NCBI RefSeq assembly: GCF_902686445.1
Contig: NC_062217.1
Coordinates: forward strand, 172,277,598-172,341,597
Length of the DNA: 64,000 nucleotides
Direction of reading: 5' to 3'
Source: Sciurus carolinensis
Lineage: Eukaryota > Chordata > Mammalia > Rodentia > Sciuridae
The notes under the pieces are model-generated. The model was not told where the DNA came from. It did no database searches and saw nothing but the letters and a program-made list of their open reading frames with translations. The stretch's first letter is position 1. Every line of letters starts with the position of its first letter. Both the position numbers and the translations under genes were made by a program. Shown in pieces: positions 39,436 to 48,404 of the stretch.

Positions 39436-39547
39436 ATGGAGCCCTTCTGTCCGCTGCTGCTGGCAGGTTTTAGCTTGCCGCTCACCAGGGCTCTCAAGAG
39501 CAACGAGACCACCACAGCGGAGAGCAACTGGACCACCACTACGGCAG
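39436..39547 (+). CDS. PTPRE: PTPRE receptor isoform, first coding exon (signal peptide and ectodomain)
   Basis: This exon encodes residues 1-37 plus one base of codon 38. It begins MEPFCPLLLAGFSLPLTRA, a typical signal peptide with a leucine-rich core and likely cleavage near residue 19. A short Ser/Thr-rich stretch follows with two N-glycosylation sequons, N23-E-T and N31-W-T. The start codon lies in a good context (tcgccATGG). The exon itself probably begins at 39429, seven bases upstream, because a pyrimidine-rich run ending in ccttgcag gives a clean acceptor. A spliced noncoding leader exon further upstream is therefore expected. The donor is gtgagg at 39548. PTPRE is known for a very small ectodomain, which fits. 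The assignment is secure; only the 5' leader structure is inferred. Confidence 0.96.
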
Positions 39548-39673
39548 GTGAGGACCCCTCTCCTGCTGTGCCTGCCCAGCCCTGAGCACCTGGGGCGGCA
39601 GGCGATGAGGCGGGGAGGACTGGTGAGGTTGGAGAAGGCTGGCTTTCCTAGTGAGCTCTTAAACGCAGGCGGC

Positions 39674-39700
39674 GGGGGGGGGGGGGGGGGGGGGGGGGGG
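39674..39700. repeat. Poly-G tract (27 G)
   Basis: An uninterrupted run of 27 G on the + strand lies about 126 bases downstream of the first coding exon's donor. It is prone to length change and to G-quadruplex formation, and its length may be misassembled. Confidence 0.9.
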
Positions 39701-39820
39701 AGCTGGTCGTTTTGCATTTGACTGCAGCCCAGCTGAGCCCGGGTGCTGGTCCTGGACCCCTCCCCAGGGCCAGTGGTAGCCCTGGTGGGAGGCGCAGAAG
39801 GGTTAAAAATTCCACCGTGC

Positions 39821-40017
39821 AGCCTGGCGCCGTGGCACAGGCCCGTGATCCCAGCACTTGGGAGGCTGAGGCAGGAGTACCGCAAGTTCGAAGCCAGCCC
39901 CGGCAACTTAGTGTGGCCCTGCCTCAAAATAAAAAATAAAAAGGGCTGGGGATGTGGTGTGGCTCCGTGGTGAAGCGCCCCTGGGTTCAGTTCCTGGTAC
40001 CAAAAAAAGAACAAAAG
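39821..40017 (+). repeat. Sciurid dimeric B1-ID SINE
   Basis: The first half, 'cccgtgatcccagcacttgg' and 'gaggctgaggcaggagtacc', is B1/7SL-like. An A-rich linker is followed by 'gggctggggatgtggtgtgg' and 'tgggttcagttcctggtacc', the ID-like half, and an A-rich tail. It is in sense orientation to PTPRE. Confidence 0.9.
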
Positions 40018-40464
40018 GCAGCCGAGCTGCCCCACTCACACCAGGCTGGGTATTATTATGCCATTCTCCCACATTCTTTATAGTTTTAAAGTTAAACGAA
40101 GAGAAAGAAAAAGAGTACATGTAACAGCATAGAGGAACCTTTAGAAACAAGCCCAGGCCCACACAAAAGGCCACATGGTACGATTCCAAGGTGCAGAGTG
40201 TCCAGGTGGGAGGAAGTGTCCACCTGGACTTGGGCGGGAGCAGGGAGTGACCCAGGGCCAGGGGGAACATGGGAATGTGCTAACTGGACTGTGACAAGAG
40301 GTGCACGGCTCCGTGACCCTAACAAACATTACTGACTTAGACAAGTAGGTGCACTGTGGGGCATCTGTCACCCGAGGAAATAAGTAAATGCTATGTAGAG
40401 TTAAAGGGAGGCAGAGGAAGAAAGGATGCAGGGAAGGAGGCGAGTCATCCGAGCACACTGCCTG

Positions 40465-40555
40465 GCTTTGAACTCCACCTCTGATCGGGGTTGGCTGGGT
40501 GGCCTTGGGTAACTCACAGAACCCCTCTGTGCCTCTGTGCCCTGCTTGTGAGGTG
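40465..40555 (+). repeat. MIR fragment
   Basis: 'ggctttgaactccacctctg', 'ggtggccttgggtaactcac' and 'cctctgtgcctctgtgccct' match the MIR core in sense orientation. Confidence 0.75.
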
Positions 40556-42419
40556 AGTGTCAGCTCTTGAGGGTACAGCCAGTGTTAGAGCTTGGTGCTC
40601 TGGAACGCTCCCTGGACCGTGTGCAGAGGGCTCATCCGCACTGGCCTTTGTGGTGAGCCCAGAGCGTCGGGCAGACGGCGGGGTGGTCACCTGCCAGCCT
40701 CATTGCCTGCAGTGGAACCTTGACTCTTCAGCCCCCTTGTTACCGACACAAGGAGACCTAGGCCAGTTTGGGGGGTTCAGTTCCCTAGGGGGCTGACAGG
40801 GTTCCCTGGGCAGCCTCCATGTGCCCCAGTAGTCTTCTTGGCCTCTGTGGCTGCGGAGCCCCTGTGGCAGCATGGGAGGCATGTGACCATGGAGGCCGGT
40901 CCCTCCCACATGCCCTTTCCCACGCCTTCCTTCTCCATCCCCAACATGACTGACTTCCCCGACAGGGTATCTCCTGCTGTGTTAGGGTTCCCCCAAAGAG
41001 CAGAGCCATAGGACACATACAGACAGAAACAGAGAACCACAACTCGTTACAAGGAACCGAGAATTCTGTATTCATGACTTCACGTGTTGTAAGGAGAGGC
41101 ACATCATCGTCCTAAGACAGTGACTCCCAGTCACGGAGGAGGCAGGTCTGCACCGCACGGCCCGGCGGACTGCTGTGAGGCCAGGAAGTGCTGGGGGCAC
41201 AGGCCAAGGGTGTCCTTCCCCCCGAGGAGGGCAGCCTCTCGGTCCAGCCAGACCTCCCCGATTGGCAGGGCCATCTGCTGTATTCAGTCTGCAGGTTCAA
41301 AGTCAGTCTCATCCAGAAAACCCTCGCAGACACACCCAGAATAATGTCCGTCTAAATGCCTGGCAACCAGTCTGAACGCCTGCCCTGGTTGTGCTTGGCC
41401 CTTGCGGGGTTTAGGGAAAACAGAAATTAGCAGCAGCCCTCCAGAAAAGCCTATTAGAAAAGCAAAGAGTAGTGGGTAGCAGCAGGAGGACCAGGGGCTC
41501 AGGCCCCTCCCCACTCCAGTCCTTTACGTGATGCCGACCTGGACTACTGTCCTGCGGGCACAGGAGGGAAGAGGGGGAGTCTGCAGCGGACGCCGGACTG
41601 ACCGGAGAGCCGCTCCACGCGCCCGCCTGTCCTCGTGGTCACACTGAAACCCCGGAGAAACCCACTCCCCACCCACCTCGCCCACGCCAGCTCACGTAAG
41701 CTGTGTGTATCCTACCGGCCTCTTCGCCAGCCAGCTCTCCAGGTGCAGGCTGTTAGCAATGTCCCATGGCCTCGGAGGTCCCAGACCCACCTAAGGGCAG
41801 TGAGCCCCTCTACCAGGCAGAGCAGCTACCTTCTCCCCACCCCCACCCTGCCATGCCTGACACCTGTAGAACATTTGGTGAAATACCTCAGCCTGTAGTC
41901 CTAGCTTCCCTTCCAACACGTCAGAAGTCCCCTGGCTTCTCAAGGACACCTGTGCACATCCCAGAAGCATACAGGCTCAGGATCCATCTGGCTCCCCAGA
42001 GTAGAGCAGAATCTGCTCAGTCCTGTGGCACCCCCGAGGCCCCCCAGCAAGAGGGCGCCACCTTCCCTGCTTGGGGCTTTTTGGTTCATCTGAAAAATAA
42101 TAAATAAATAAAGGTATTGGCTCATAGTATTGCCACGGCCAGGGGGTTGCTTTCAGGAAGAGAGGACTGTCACATGACCTCGGCACCAGAACAGAAGCCA
42201 ATGTGAAACTCACGCCTGGGTGTAGCCTCTTCCGGGGCCTCTGCGTGTAGCCGCTGGTCACACAGGCAGGAATGGCATAGGCCTCGGGTTAAGAGGTCCA
42301 CAGTGCTCCTCTGACCTGTACCTCTGCCAGGACCCCTAACTGTGTGCAGGAGTCTTTAAACTCTCCCCAGAAGAACCACAAAGCATCAATTCAGATGTTC
42401 ACCTGTTGCCACAATGTGC

Positions 42420-42900
42420 CAAAATAACAGGAAATGGCTTTGTTTGCTCATTGAACAAAAAGAAATCAGTATTCATCATGACACATATTTTACACCAGGA
42501 ATAAACATAAATATGTACAAATCACATAAGAAAATGTTATAGGAAGACGCCCCCAAAATGAGCAAGTAGGAAGCAGGTAAAGAATATGACCAGGCAAAAT
42601 GCAAGGATCTAATTAATAATGTTTCACTCATCATGAAAAGATGCTCAGCTCCCTAGAAGTTAGAGACGTGAAAGTGAAAGCGACACTGTGATCGCACCTC
42701 AGACTGACAGAACGAGAAGCAGTGTTAACTCCGGGAGAAACGGGCTCTATCCTGGATACTTTGGGGAGGGCAATTTGGCCATTTCTATTAAAATTTAACA
42801 TGTGTGCAGTGGACCCAGAAGGTCCACCTTTAGAGACATTCATGCGATACGCAAAGTTATGTACCTGCAAGGTGCAGGATTGCAGGTACAAGCAAAAGAC
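42420..42900 (+). repeat. Old LINE-1 3' segment, sense
   Basis: Phrases such as 'aaaagatgctcagctcccta', 'gatcgcacctcagactgaca' and 'tttggccatttctattaaaa' parallel the L1 ORF2 end (tgctcaacatcac...gagataccacctca...tttggcagttt). It is strongly degraded with no open frame. Boundaries are approximate. Confidence 0.55.
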
Positions 42901-43874
42901 TCTGGGAACATCTTCTTGGAAAGCGTCCACGCACTCTCCATCTGTCTGAAGCGGGGAGACCGAGTGTCGCTTGCACCGTGTGCGGGAGCTCCCCAAGACC
43001 AGTGGGAGAGCGAGCTTGGACCTGCCGGGGTGGCATCTGTTCTTTCATATGTATGGTTGCTATATTGGGATGTGTCTTAAAATGGGCAGCTCTTTACAAT
43101 TATAATTAGCAACTTCTTTTTCTTCCTTAGTGGTTCATGAAATAACAGTACTTCTTACAATCCATGCAGTCTGGGATGAAGTGAGAGTAGTACGTCCATT
43201 ATTTACCAAACCTGCATATTTATGAATGTAACTGCATAGGAAAAAATTCTGGGAAAGACACATTCCACAATCCTAGCTATGATTAACTCAGGGAAAGAGA
43301 AAGGGTTGGCTCATACACATTTACTCCTTATTTTTGTGCTAGTTGGAACATTTCTCAACAGACCTCCATCCTGTTTCCACTTGTAGGCAGTAGAAACAGC
43401 ACAATGTGCCAGGCAGAGGTGAAGGAAGAGACTTGGGGACACTGGGCCCTCTGTCCTGGACACTGGGTCACCTTGGCTCTGGCCTAGAGCAAGCTGCTCA
43501 TTCTGTGTCCCCACCTTCTTTCCCTCCTCTTCCTCTACCCAACTCTTCCTTCCCCCAGGGACCCCTGGAGATGAAGCATGCAGCATTGAAGGGATTTGGT
43601 CCACTACCACCTCCTGAAGAGTTTTTCAGGGCTGGGGAGACTGGGGGGGGCTTTTATATCTGGGGGTGCCTCCCCCCTCTGGACAGGTTCACAGCGAATG
43701 GTCCGGGGTCCCACCTCTCACTGCAGCATATGCTTTCTATCTTGAGGACCAGGTTCCACATAAGCAGACATGCACATGCCGCGTGTCCTGTGCATGCTCC
43801 GCCTGCTGCGGTGTGTGTGCACACATGGAATTGGTGTGACTGTACATAGACCTGGCTTTGTGCATCTGCCAGTC

Positions 43875-44012
43875 AGTTAAGAGGTCTTCTGGGAGGAAGG
43901 GGTCTCTGAGGTTGTCCTTGGACTGGGAAACTTTTAGTAAGGGACAGCATGGAAGACTGGGGAGTGGGGGACAGTAAGGCCACCAATGCGGATCAGAACT
44001 CAGGCACACAGG
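43875..44012 (+). repeat. Local duplication, copy 1
   Basis: This stretch reads 'gaggttgtccttggactggg', 'gtgggggacagtaaggccac' and 'caatgcggatcagaactcag'. The same order of phrases with few changes recurs at 45,383-45,513. Similarity is about 85 percent by eye. It resembles no repeat family I know. Confidence 0.75.
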
Positions 44013-45382
44013 CCTGGGCGTAGGCTGCTCCCGCTGCTCAGCGCCCTGGCGAGGCTTGCTCTGCTCCTCCCCATCTGGACCCTCTGTCACCCAGCATGAG
44101 CCAAGTCAGCATGAGATCAAAACAGAACTCCAGAACTTCCTCTGGGTACCTCTGCCTCTGCCCGTAGCACAGTCAGTGCCCAAGGGACACCGCCCAGTGT
44201 GTCCTTTTCGCCCACACTGTTTTCAAAAGAACATTGAAATTGAATTTAATTACTTACCAATGTTTATAAATTAGAATATTTTTACATAAAGCTGTGGATT
44301 TCTTCTCCTGGAATGTTGGAGATTGAGCCGTCTGGGCCCACCTTCCTGTCAGCCTCAACATTGCCAACCTTGTATGTTCCTCCTGACCTCAGGAGGCCTT
44401 GGGGCCTGTGGTCCTGATCTCCACCCTCCACAACAGAGGCAGCTGCTGACACATGACAGAAACCAGGGTGGGGAACCACTGGCCCCTGAGCCCTGTCACT
44501 TCTGCCCTATCGTCCAGCCCATTCTCTGTGGAATCCCCTTGTCTGTCCAGCAGTCTGGACTCCAGGAGGCTGGACCCTCAAGCCCCAGACAAGGCGCAGG
44601 GGTGGGCTGGCTGGGCCCAGGCCCCCTCTCTTGACCGAGCAGACCCTAGGGCCAGTCGGTCAGTTAGAAGAGGGCCAGGGCCTGACCTCTGTGCAATGGG
44701 GAAGTCGGGAGTCCCAGCACGGCGACGTCCAGGAGAGGAGAGCGTCTGCTCCCGGAGCCAGCAGGGACCTTGTGTGCCTCCCAGCCGCCAGGCCACCAGG
44801 CTGCCTGGCCCACAGGGAAGAGGGGAGAGGCTCCGGGAGGCCCTGGAGCGACCAGGCCTCCACAGGGCTGGCCCCAGCTCTGCCCCTCAGTGGCAGGCGG
44901 CTCCCTCCCCTGAGCTGGGGTTGTTCCAAGGCCTGACAGGGACACTGGTGCCCTCTGCGCTGCAGGTGTGAGAGGCTCCCTTGGGCCAGGTGCCCAGCGG
45001 GGAGCTCTGTGGTCAGTGGGATGGTGTAGGTGGGAAGGGAGGGAGTGGGGCGCACTCCGCCACTCGACCTGGGGCAGACGTGGTCAGGAGAAGCCCCTTA
45101 GAACACAGGCGGGGCTGCAAGGTGGTTAGGAGACACCAGGGCTGCAGAGCGCCCACCCACCCCCCGGGGGCACCAAGCACCCTCTAGAGGCCGGGCTGGC
45201 CCTTGGGAGCAAGTGTACAGAGCCCCCTGCCCAGGCTCAGAGGGCCACGCTTGGTGCTTCTGGAACCTGAAGAGTAGAAGCCCACCTGTCTTCTTTCCCC
45301 TCCTTGAAGGACCTGCTCACTCCTAGCAGAGTGTGGCCTGTGCCTCTGGCCACACAGAGACCCTCTGGACCCATAAGAGAGG

Positions 45383-45513
45383 AGCTAAGAGGGCTTCTGG
45401 GAGGGGCCTCTGAGGTTGTCCTTGGACTGGGAACCTTTTGGTAAAGGACAACGTGTAGAACTGAAGAGTGGGGGACAGTAAAGCCACCAATGCTGATCAG
45501 AATGCAGGCACAC
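45383..45513 (+). repeat. Local duplication, copy 2
   Basis: Direct-orientation partner of the segment at 43,875-44,012, about 1.5 kb downstream in the same intron, with 'gaggttgtccttggactggg' and 'gtgggggacagtaaagccac' as the best-kept parts. Small indels separate the copies. Confidence 0.75.
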
Positions 45514-46234
45514 GAGGCAGAGCAAGTCCTGGGCAGCCACAGGTCACAGAGCTGGGTGCAGGGGTCTGTGGCTGTCTCTGGTTGAGGATGGTCAGTCGGG
45601 CAGGTGTGAAGGATGGACATTGAGGTGAGGTGGTGCCTGGTGGCCAGTTTTCACAAGGTCCTGACATGACCTTGAGGAATAGGCCCTCGAGCTGGCAGCT
45701 CTGGAAGTTGGATCCTGGTGTACCTGTCCTGTGAGGACTGCACCCAGCCCCAGGCCAGGCTGCTTCCCTGTGCCGGGGCTCCTGCTCCAGCCTGGAGGCC
45801 CGGATGCTGAGCACCAGCAAGCTTCAGGGCGTCCCGGACGCAGCAGCAGCCTGCACACCTCTGCCCGCTCCAGCTCCTCATTGCAGGGCAGGCACCACGG
45901 AGACTCAGAGGAACAGGCAGCCAGGCCAGTGTGGGCCACGTGGGGTCCTCATAGCTTCACTGGGGACGTGGACAAGTAACATCACCCACTCCTCAGGCCT
46001 GGTTTCTTTCTCAGTGTCCACAGCATCAGCCCAAGTCCCTTTTCATGGCATTGCCCTTTCTCTGTGGACACCATGGACAGAGTGGAACTGGCCTGCAGAC
46101 CAGGAAGCACCGTCTGGTGTTCAGGAAGGGCTGGTGGAGGGGAGGCTTTGCAAACTGAAATGGTCAGTGTGGTGTGGGACTCCTCCTTGCCCCAGCCTGG
46201 GGTCCTGACGGGGCCTCCTCCCTGCCACATGCAG

Positions 46235-46334
46235 GCCCTCCGGACCCTGGCACCTCCCCGTCGCTGCTCACCTGGCTGCTGCTGCCCCTGCTGCTGTTCC
46301 TCCTCTTGCTCCTCCTCACCGCCTACTTCTTCAG
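46235..46334 (+). CDS. PTPRE: PTPRE receptor isoform, transmembrane exon
   Basis: This exon encodes codons 38-71. After a short proline/glycine-rich juxtamembrane piece (GPPDPGTSPS) there is one hydrophobic helix at about residues 48-70, made mostly of leucine and ending in AYFF. It anchors the receptor form in the plasma membrane. The codons are largely CTG and CTC repeats, so the exon is low in complexity. The acceptor is acatgcag and the donor gtagga at 46335. It enters in phase 1 and leaves in phase 2, splitting the Arg71 codon. It is used only in the receptor isoform; the cytosolic isoform starts downstream and skips it. Confidence 0.96.
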
Positions 46335-46462
46335 GTAGGAGTGTCCCCGGGGCGCTGACTTGCCCCGACCAGCTCGGATGAGGAAATGAGCCTTCTGGAG
46401 GCTGCGGGTGTGGGCCGGGGCCGCTGAGATGCACAGTGGGCCAGGCCCCAGCAGGCTCGGCC
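46335..46462 (+). promoter_or_regulatory. PTPRE: Presumed 5' leader and start region of cytosolic PTPRE
   Basis: These 128 bases lie between the transmembrane-exon donor and the cytosolic start codon. They must hold at least part of the 5' untranslated leader of the cytosolic transcript and perhaps its core promoter. The stretch is moderately GC-rich and I see no TATA box. It contains upstream start codons at 46378 (three codons, then stop), 46386 (thirteen codons, then stop at 46427) and 46429 (overlaps the main start out of frame). If transcription starts upstream of them, they could reduce translation of the main frame. Where transcription starts is inference. Confidence 0.5.
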
Positions 46463-46497
46463 ATGAGCAGCAGGAAGAGCTTTTCCCGGCTCACCTG
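46463..46497 (+). CDS. PTPRE: PTPRE cytosolic isoform, alternative first coding exon
   Basis: The ATG at 46463 opens MSSRKSFSRLT, then TG is split from the next exon's G to make Trp12 and continue into FRKQRKAVV. This matches the known N terminus of the non-receptor (cytosolic) PTP epsilon isoform, which replaces signal peptide, ectodomain and transmembrane helix with 12 hydrophilic residues. The donor is gtgggt at 46498 and the frame fits the common exon at 46578. The whole segment lies inside the intron after the transmembrane exon, so it needs its own transcription start within or just upstream of this intron. The isoform is established for human and mouse; its presence here is read directly from the sequence, while the transcription start is not visible. 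Confidence 0.93.
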
Positions 46498-46577
46498 GTG
46501 GGTATCCCTGCGCCCAGGGCTCCGGGCTCCCTGGCAGCCTGGGTGGGCTGAGGACTAACGCGTCTTGTGCCTCCAAG

Positions 46578-46651
46578 GTTCAGAAAACAGAGGAAAGCCG
46601 TGGTCAGCAGCAGTGACAAGAAGATGCCCAACGGGATCCTGGAAGAGCAAG
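46578..46651 (+). CDS. PTPRE: PTPRE first common exon (basic juxtamembrane segment)
   Basis: This exon encodes receptor codons 71-95 and is the first one shared by both isoforms. It starts RFRKQRKAVVSSSDKK, a basic stop-transfer cluster just inside the membrane in the receptor form, and continues MPNGILEEQ. The acceptor is tgcctccaag with a near-consensus branch point (CTAAC at 46555-46559, about 20 bases upstream); the donor is gtacag at 46652. Met87 (ATG at 46624) is preceded by an A at position -3 and is one candidate start for the shorter internally initiated p67 form known for this phosphatase. Which internal ATG is used cannot be told from sequence. Confidence 0.96.
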
Positions 46652-48267
46652 GTACAGGCCCTGGCTCCCTGCGGCGTCCCCAGCAGACCTGGGCTCCTCT
46701 TCCCCTTGTGCTTATCTTTCCTTTACACTGAAAGTCGGTCTTCAATTCCTCTGGCTTTGCGACTCTCGGCTCCCTCTCCTTGCCATTTCCCAACAACGTG
46801 GAATGTCTCTCTTTCTACACTGGCCTTAATGTCGCTCTTCCCTCCTGTGTGGAACGGATGTCTGAGCTGTTTCGGTCTGTGGCTTTTTTTGGAGAGACTG
46901 CTCATATCCTGTCCTTTGCACTGCGTTTTGACATATAACGTTTTTCAACAAGGCCTTTAAAATCATACTGATAAGATTCTCATAATCTAAATTAGCTCAT
47001 AATCTAAACTGAAAATTGCACTGTCTTAGAATCTAGTTGAAGAGAAGGAAATCGCTCCTCTAAAGAGGCTTCTGATCGCTGAAGGATCAGAGGCTGTTGG
47101 GGCACTCCCAACCTTTAGATTTGAAGTTCAATTTCTAACTTGCAAATGCTACTATCAAGTCATTGATTTCCCCCCCCCCCCTTTCAACACATTGAGTTGT
47201 CTGAGAAAGATAAAGCAGAGGCTTTAAAAAATACTGGTTCACAGCAGTGACTATGACTTCCTGTCCTCGGCTTCCTACCTAACTGTGACGGGGTTTGGGG
47301 AAAACATACACAAAGCAGAGATAAGAGTATCAGCAACAAAGGGCCTGGCCAGTCATGGCTTTGGAGGGCCTGGGGGCCTGATGATAATGTGACTGCCAGC
47401 TCCATTCTGCCTTCCATCTACCCTGCACCCTCCAGCAGGCATGGGAGGAAGAGGGTGTGGCCGGTGAGGGGCAGAGAAGCCCAGGGGCACTCTTGGGAAC
47501 CTGCTTGCCTCTTGGGGAAGGGACCCTGGGGGAGATTCAGGTGACCTCACAGGCCCTCCAGGTGGGGCAGGCCCTTTTGCAAGGGTGGCAGCCCAGTTTT
47601 CCCAGGAACGTGTCAACATCAGCTCGTCCCAGGAGGAGAAGCACAGGCCCCTGGCTTCTTGCTTCTCACTGAGCTCAGGAAAGCCTCCTGCACACGCGCC
47701 CCTAGTGGCCGCCCTCTCCCTTTGCAATGCCCCACTGACCCCTCCCCTGACGAGGACGGCTACTCTCATGTGGAGCTCATGGATTCGAGGAGCAGGCCTG
47801 TTTGGCACGAAGAGGAGAAGGCCGAAACAGGGACACCCCCAGTGGGTCTCCATTCCTCTCCAAGCTGCACCTGCCCCCATAATCACTCTTCTCCTTCCAA
47901 ACCTGGAAACCCAAGCTGCAGCATGAAGCTGCCTCTGGCCGTTTGGGGAAGGAGCAGGGCTGGAGGGAAGGACAGGCCATGGGCAGGTGGGGAGTGAGCC
48001 AGGTGAGTGGGTGGGAGACACACTACCCACCATGTCCATGACATCCTTGGAGAGCCAGGGCAGGGATGCTGCCGGAGCCAGCAGAGGATCCATGTCCGGA
48101 GGCAGGTGTGATCCAGCTGCTCAGGGCCCCAGCTAGCCTCGGGCTGCGTGGCTTGCGAGGACTCCTCCCTCCAGCTGTGCACTTCTGTGGGAATATTGTT
48201 TGTGGGTCAGGCTAATGAGTCACCCCCGGGAGTGGGGCTAAGTGGCCCTGTCCCTTCTGATGCACAG
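46652..48267 (+). other. PTPRE: PTPRE intron
   Basis: A 1.6-kb intron with a C12 run near 47,170-47,181. ORFs here on both strands (longest 246 codons, minus strand, 47,353-48,093) have no recognisable domain. No other exon is seen. Confidence 0.85.
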
Positions 48268-48404
48268 AACAGCAGAGAGTGATGCTGCTGAGCAGGTCCC
48301 CCTCGGGGCCCAAGAAGTACTTTCCCATCCCGGTGGAGCACCTGGAGGAGGAGATCCGCCTGCGCTCCGCAGACGACTTCAAGCGGTTCCGGGAGGAGTT
48401 CACC
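48268..48404 (+). CDS. PTPRE: PTPRE exon, N-terminal lead into phosphatase domain D1
   Basis: This exon encodes codons 96-141. The product reads EQQRVMLLSRSPSGPKKYF, then PIPVEHLEEEIRLRSADD and FKRFREEFT. The PIPVEHLEEEI segment forms the N-terminal helical part of receptor PTP D1 domains, including the helical wedge region described in PTPRA. Acceptor tgatgcacag, donor gtgagt at 48405, leaving in phase 0. Residues 127, 133 and 141 differ from the human protein as I recall it, all mild changes at positions that look tolerant. No break is seen. Confidence 0.96.

Larger units (their letters stand above)
39548..46234 (+). other. PTPRE: PTPRE intron between signal-peptide and transmembrane exons
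   Basis: A 6.7-kb intron. It contains a 27-G run (39,674-39,700), a dimeric SINE (39,821-40,017), a MIR piece (40,465-40,555), a likely old L1 piece (about 42,420-42,900) and two copies of a local duplication (43,875-44,012 and 45,383-45,513). No additional exon is supported. A weak CTCF-like match lies at about 42,047-42,061. Confidence 0.85.

Noticed and set aside
38911..40035. 374-codon minus-strand ORF, the longest in the window
   Set aside because: It runs antisense through the PTPRE signal-peptide exon, translates the poly-G tract as poly-proline and includes SINE sequence. Shadow frame.
41560..41650. Possible CpG-rich promoter
   Set aside because: Only a few CpGs over a short stretch, with no TATA, no strong motif and no exon tied to it.
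42047..42061. CTCF-like match CAGCAAGAGGGCGCC
   Set aside because: About 12 of 15 positions fit; too weak beside the perfect matches.
45170..45190. CTCF-like match near caccctctagagg
   Set aside because: Two mismatches at strongly conserved positions.
47353..48093. 246-codon minus-strand ORF
   Set aside because: Lies wholly in a PTPRE intron, proline-rich by composition, no domain recognised.
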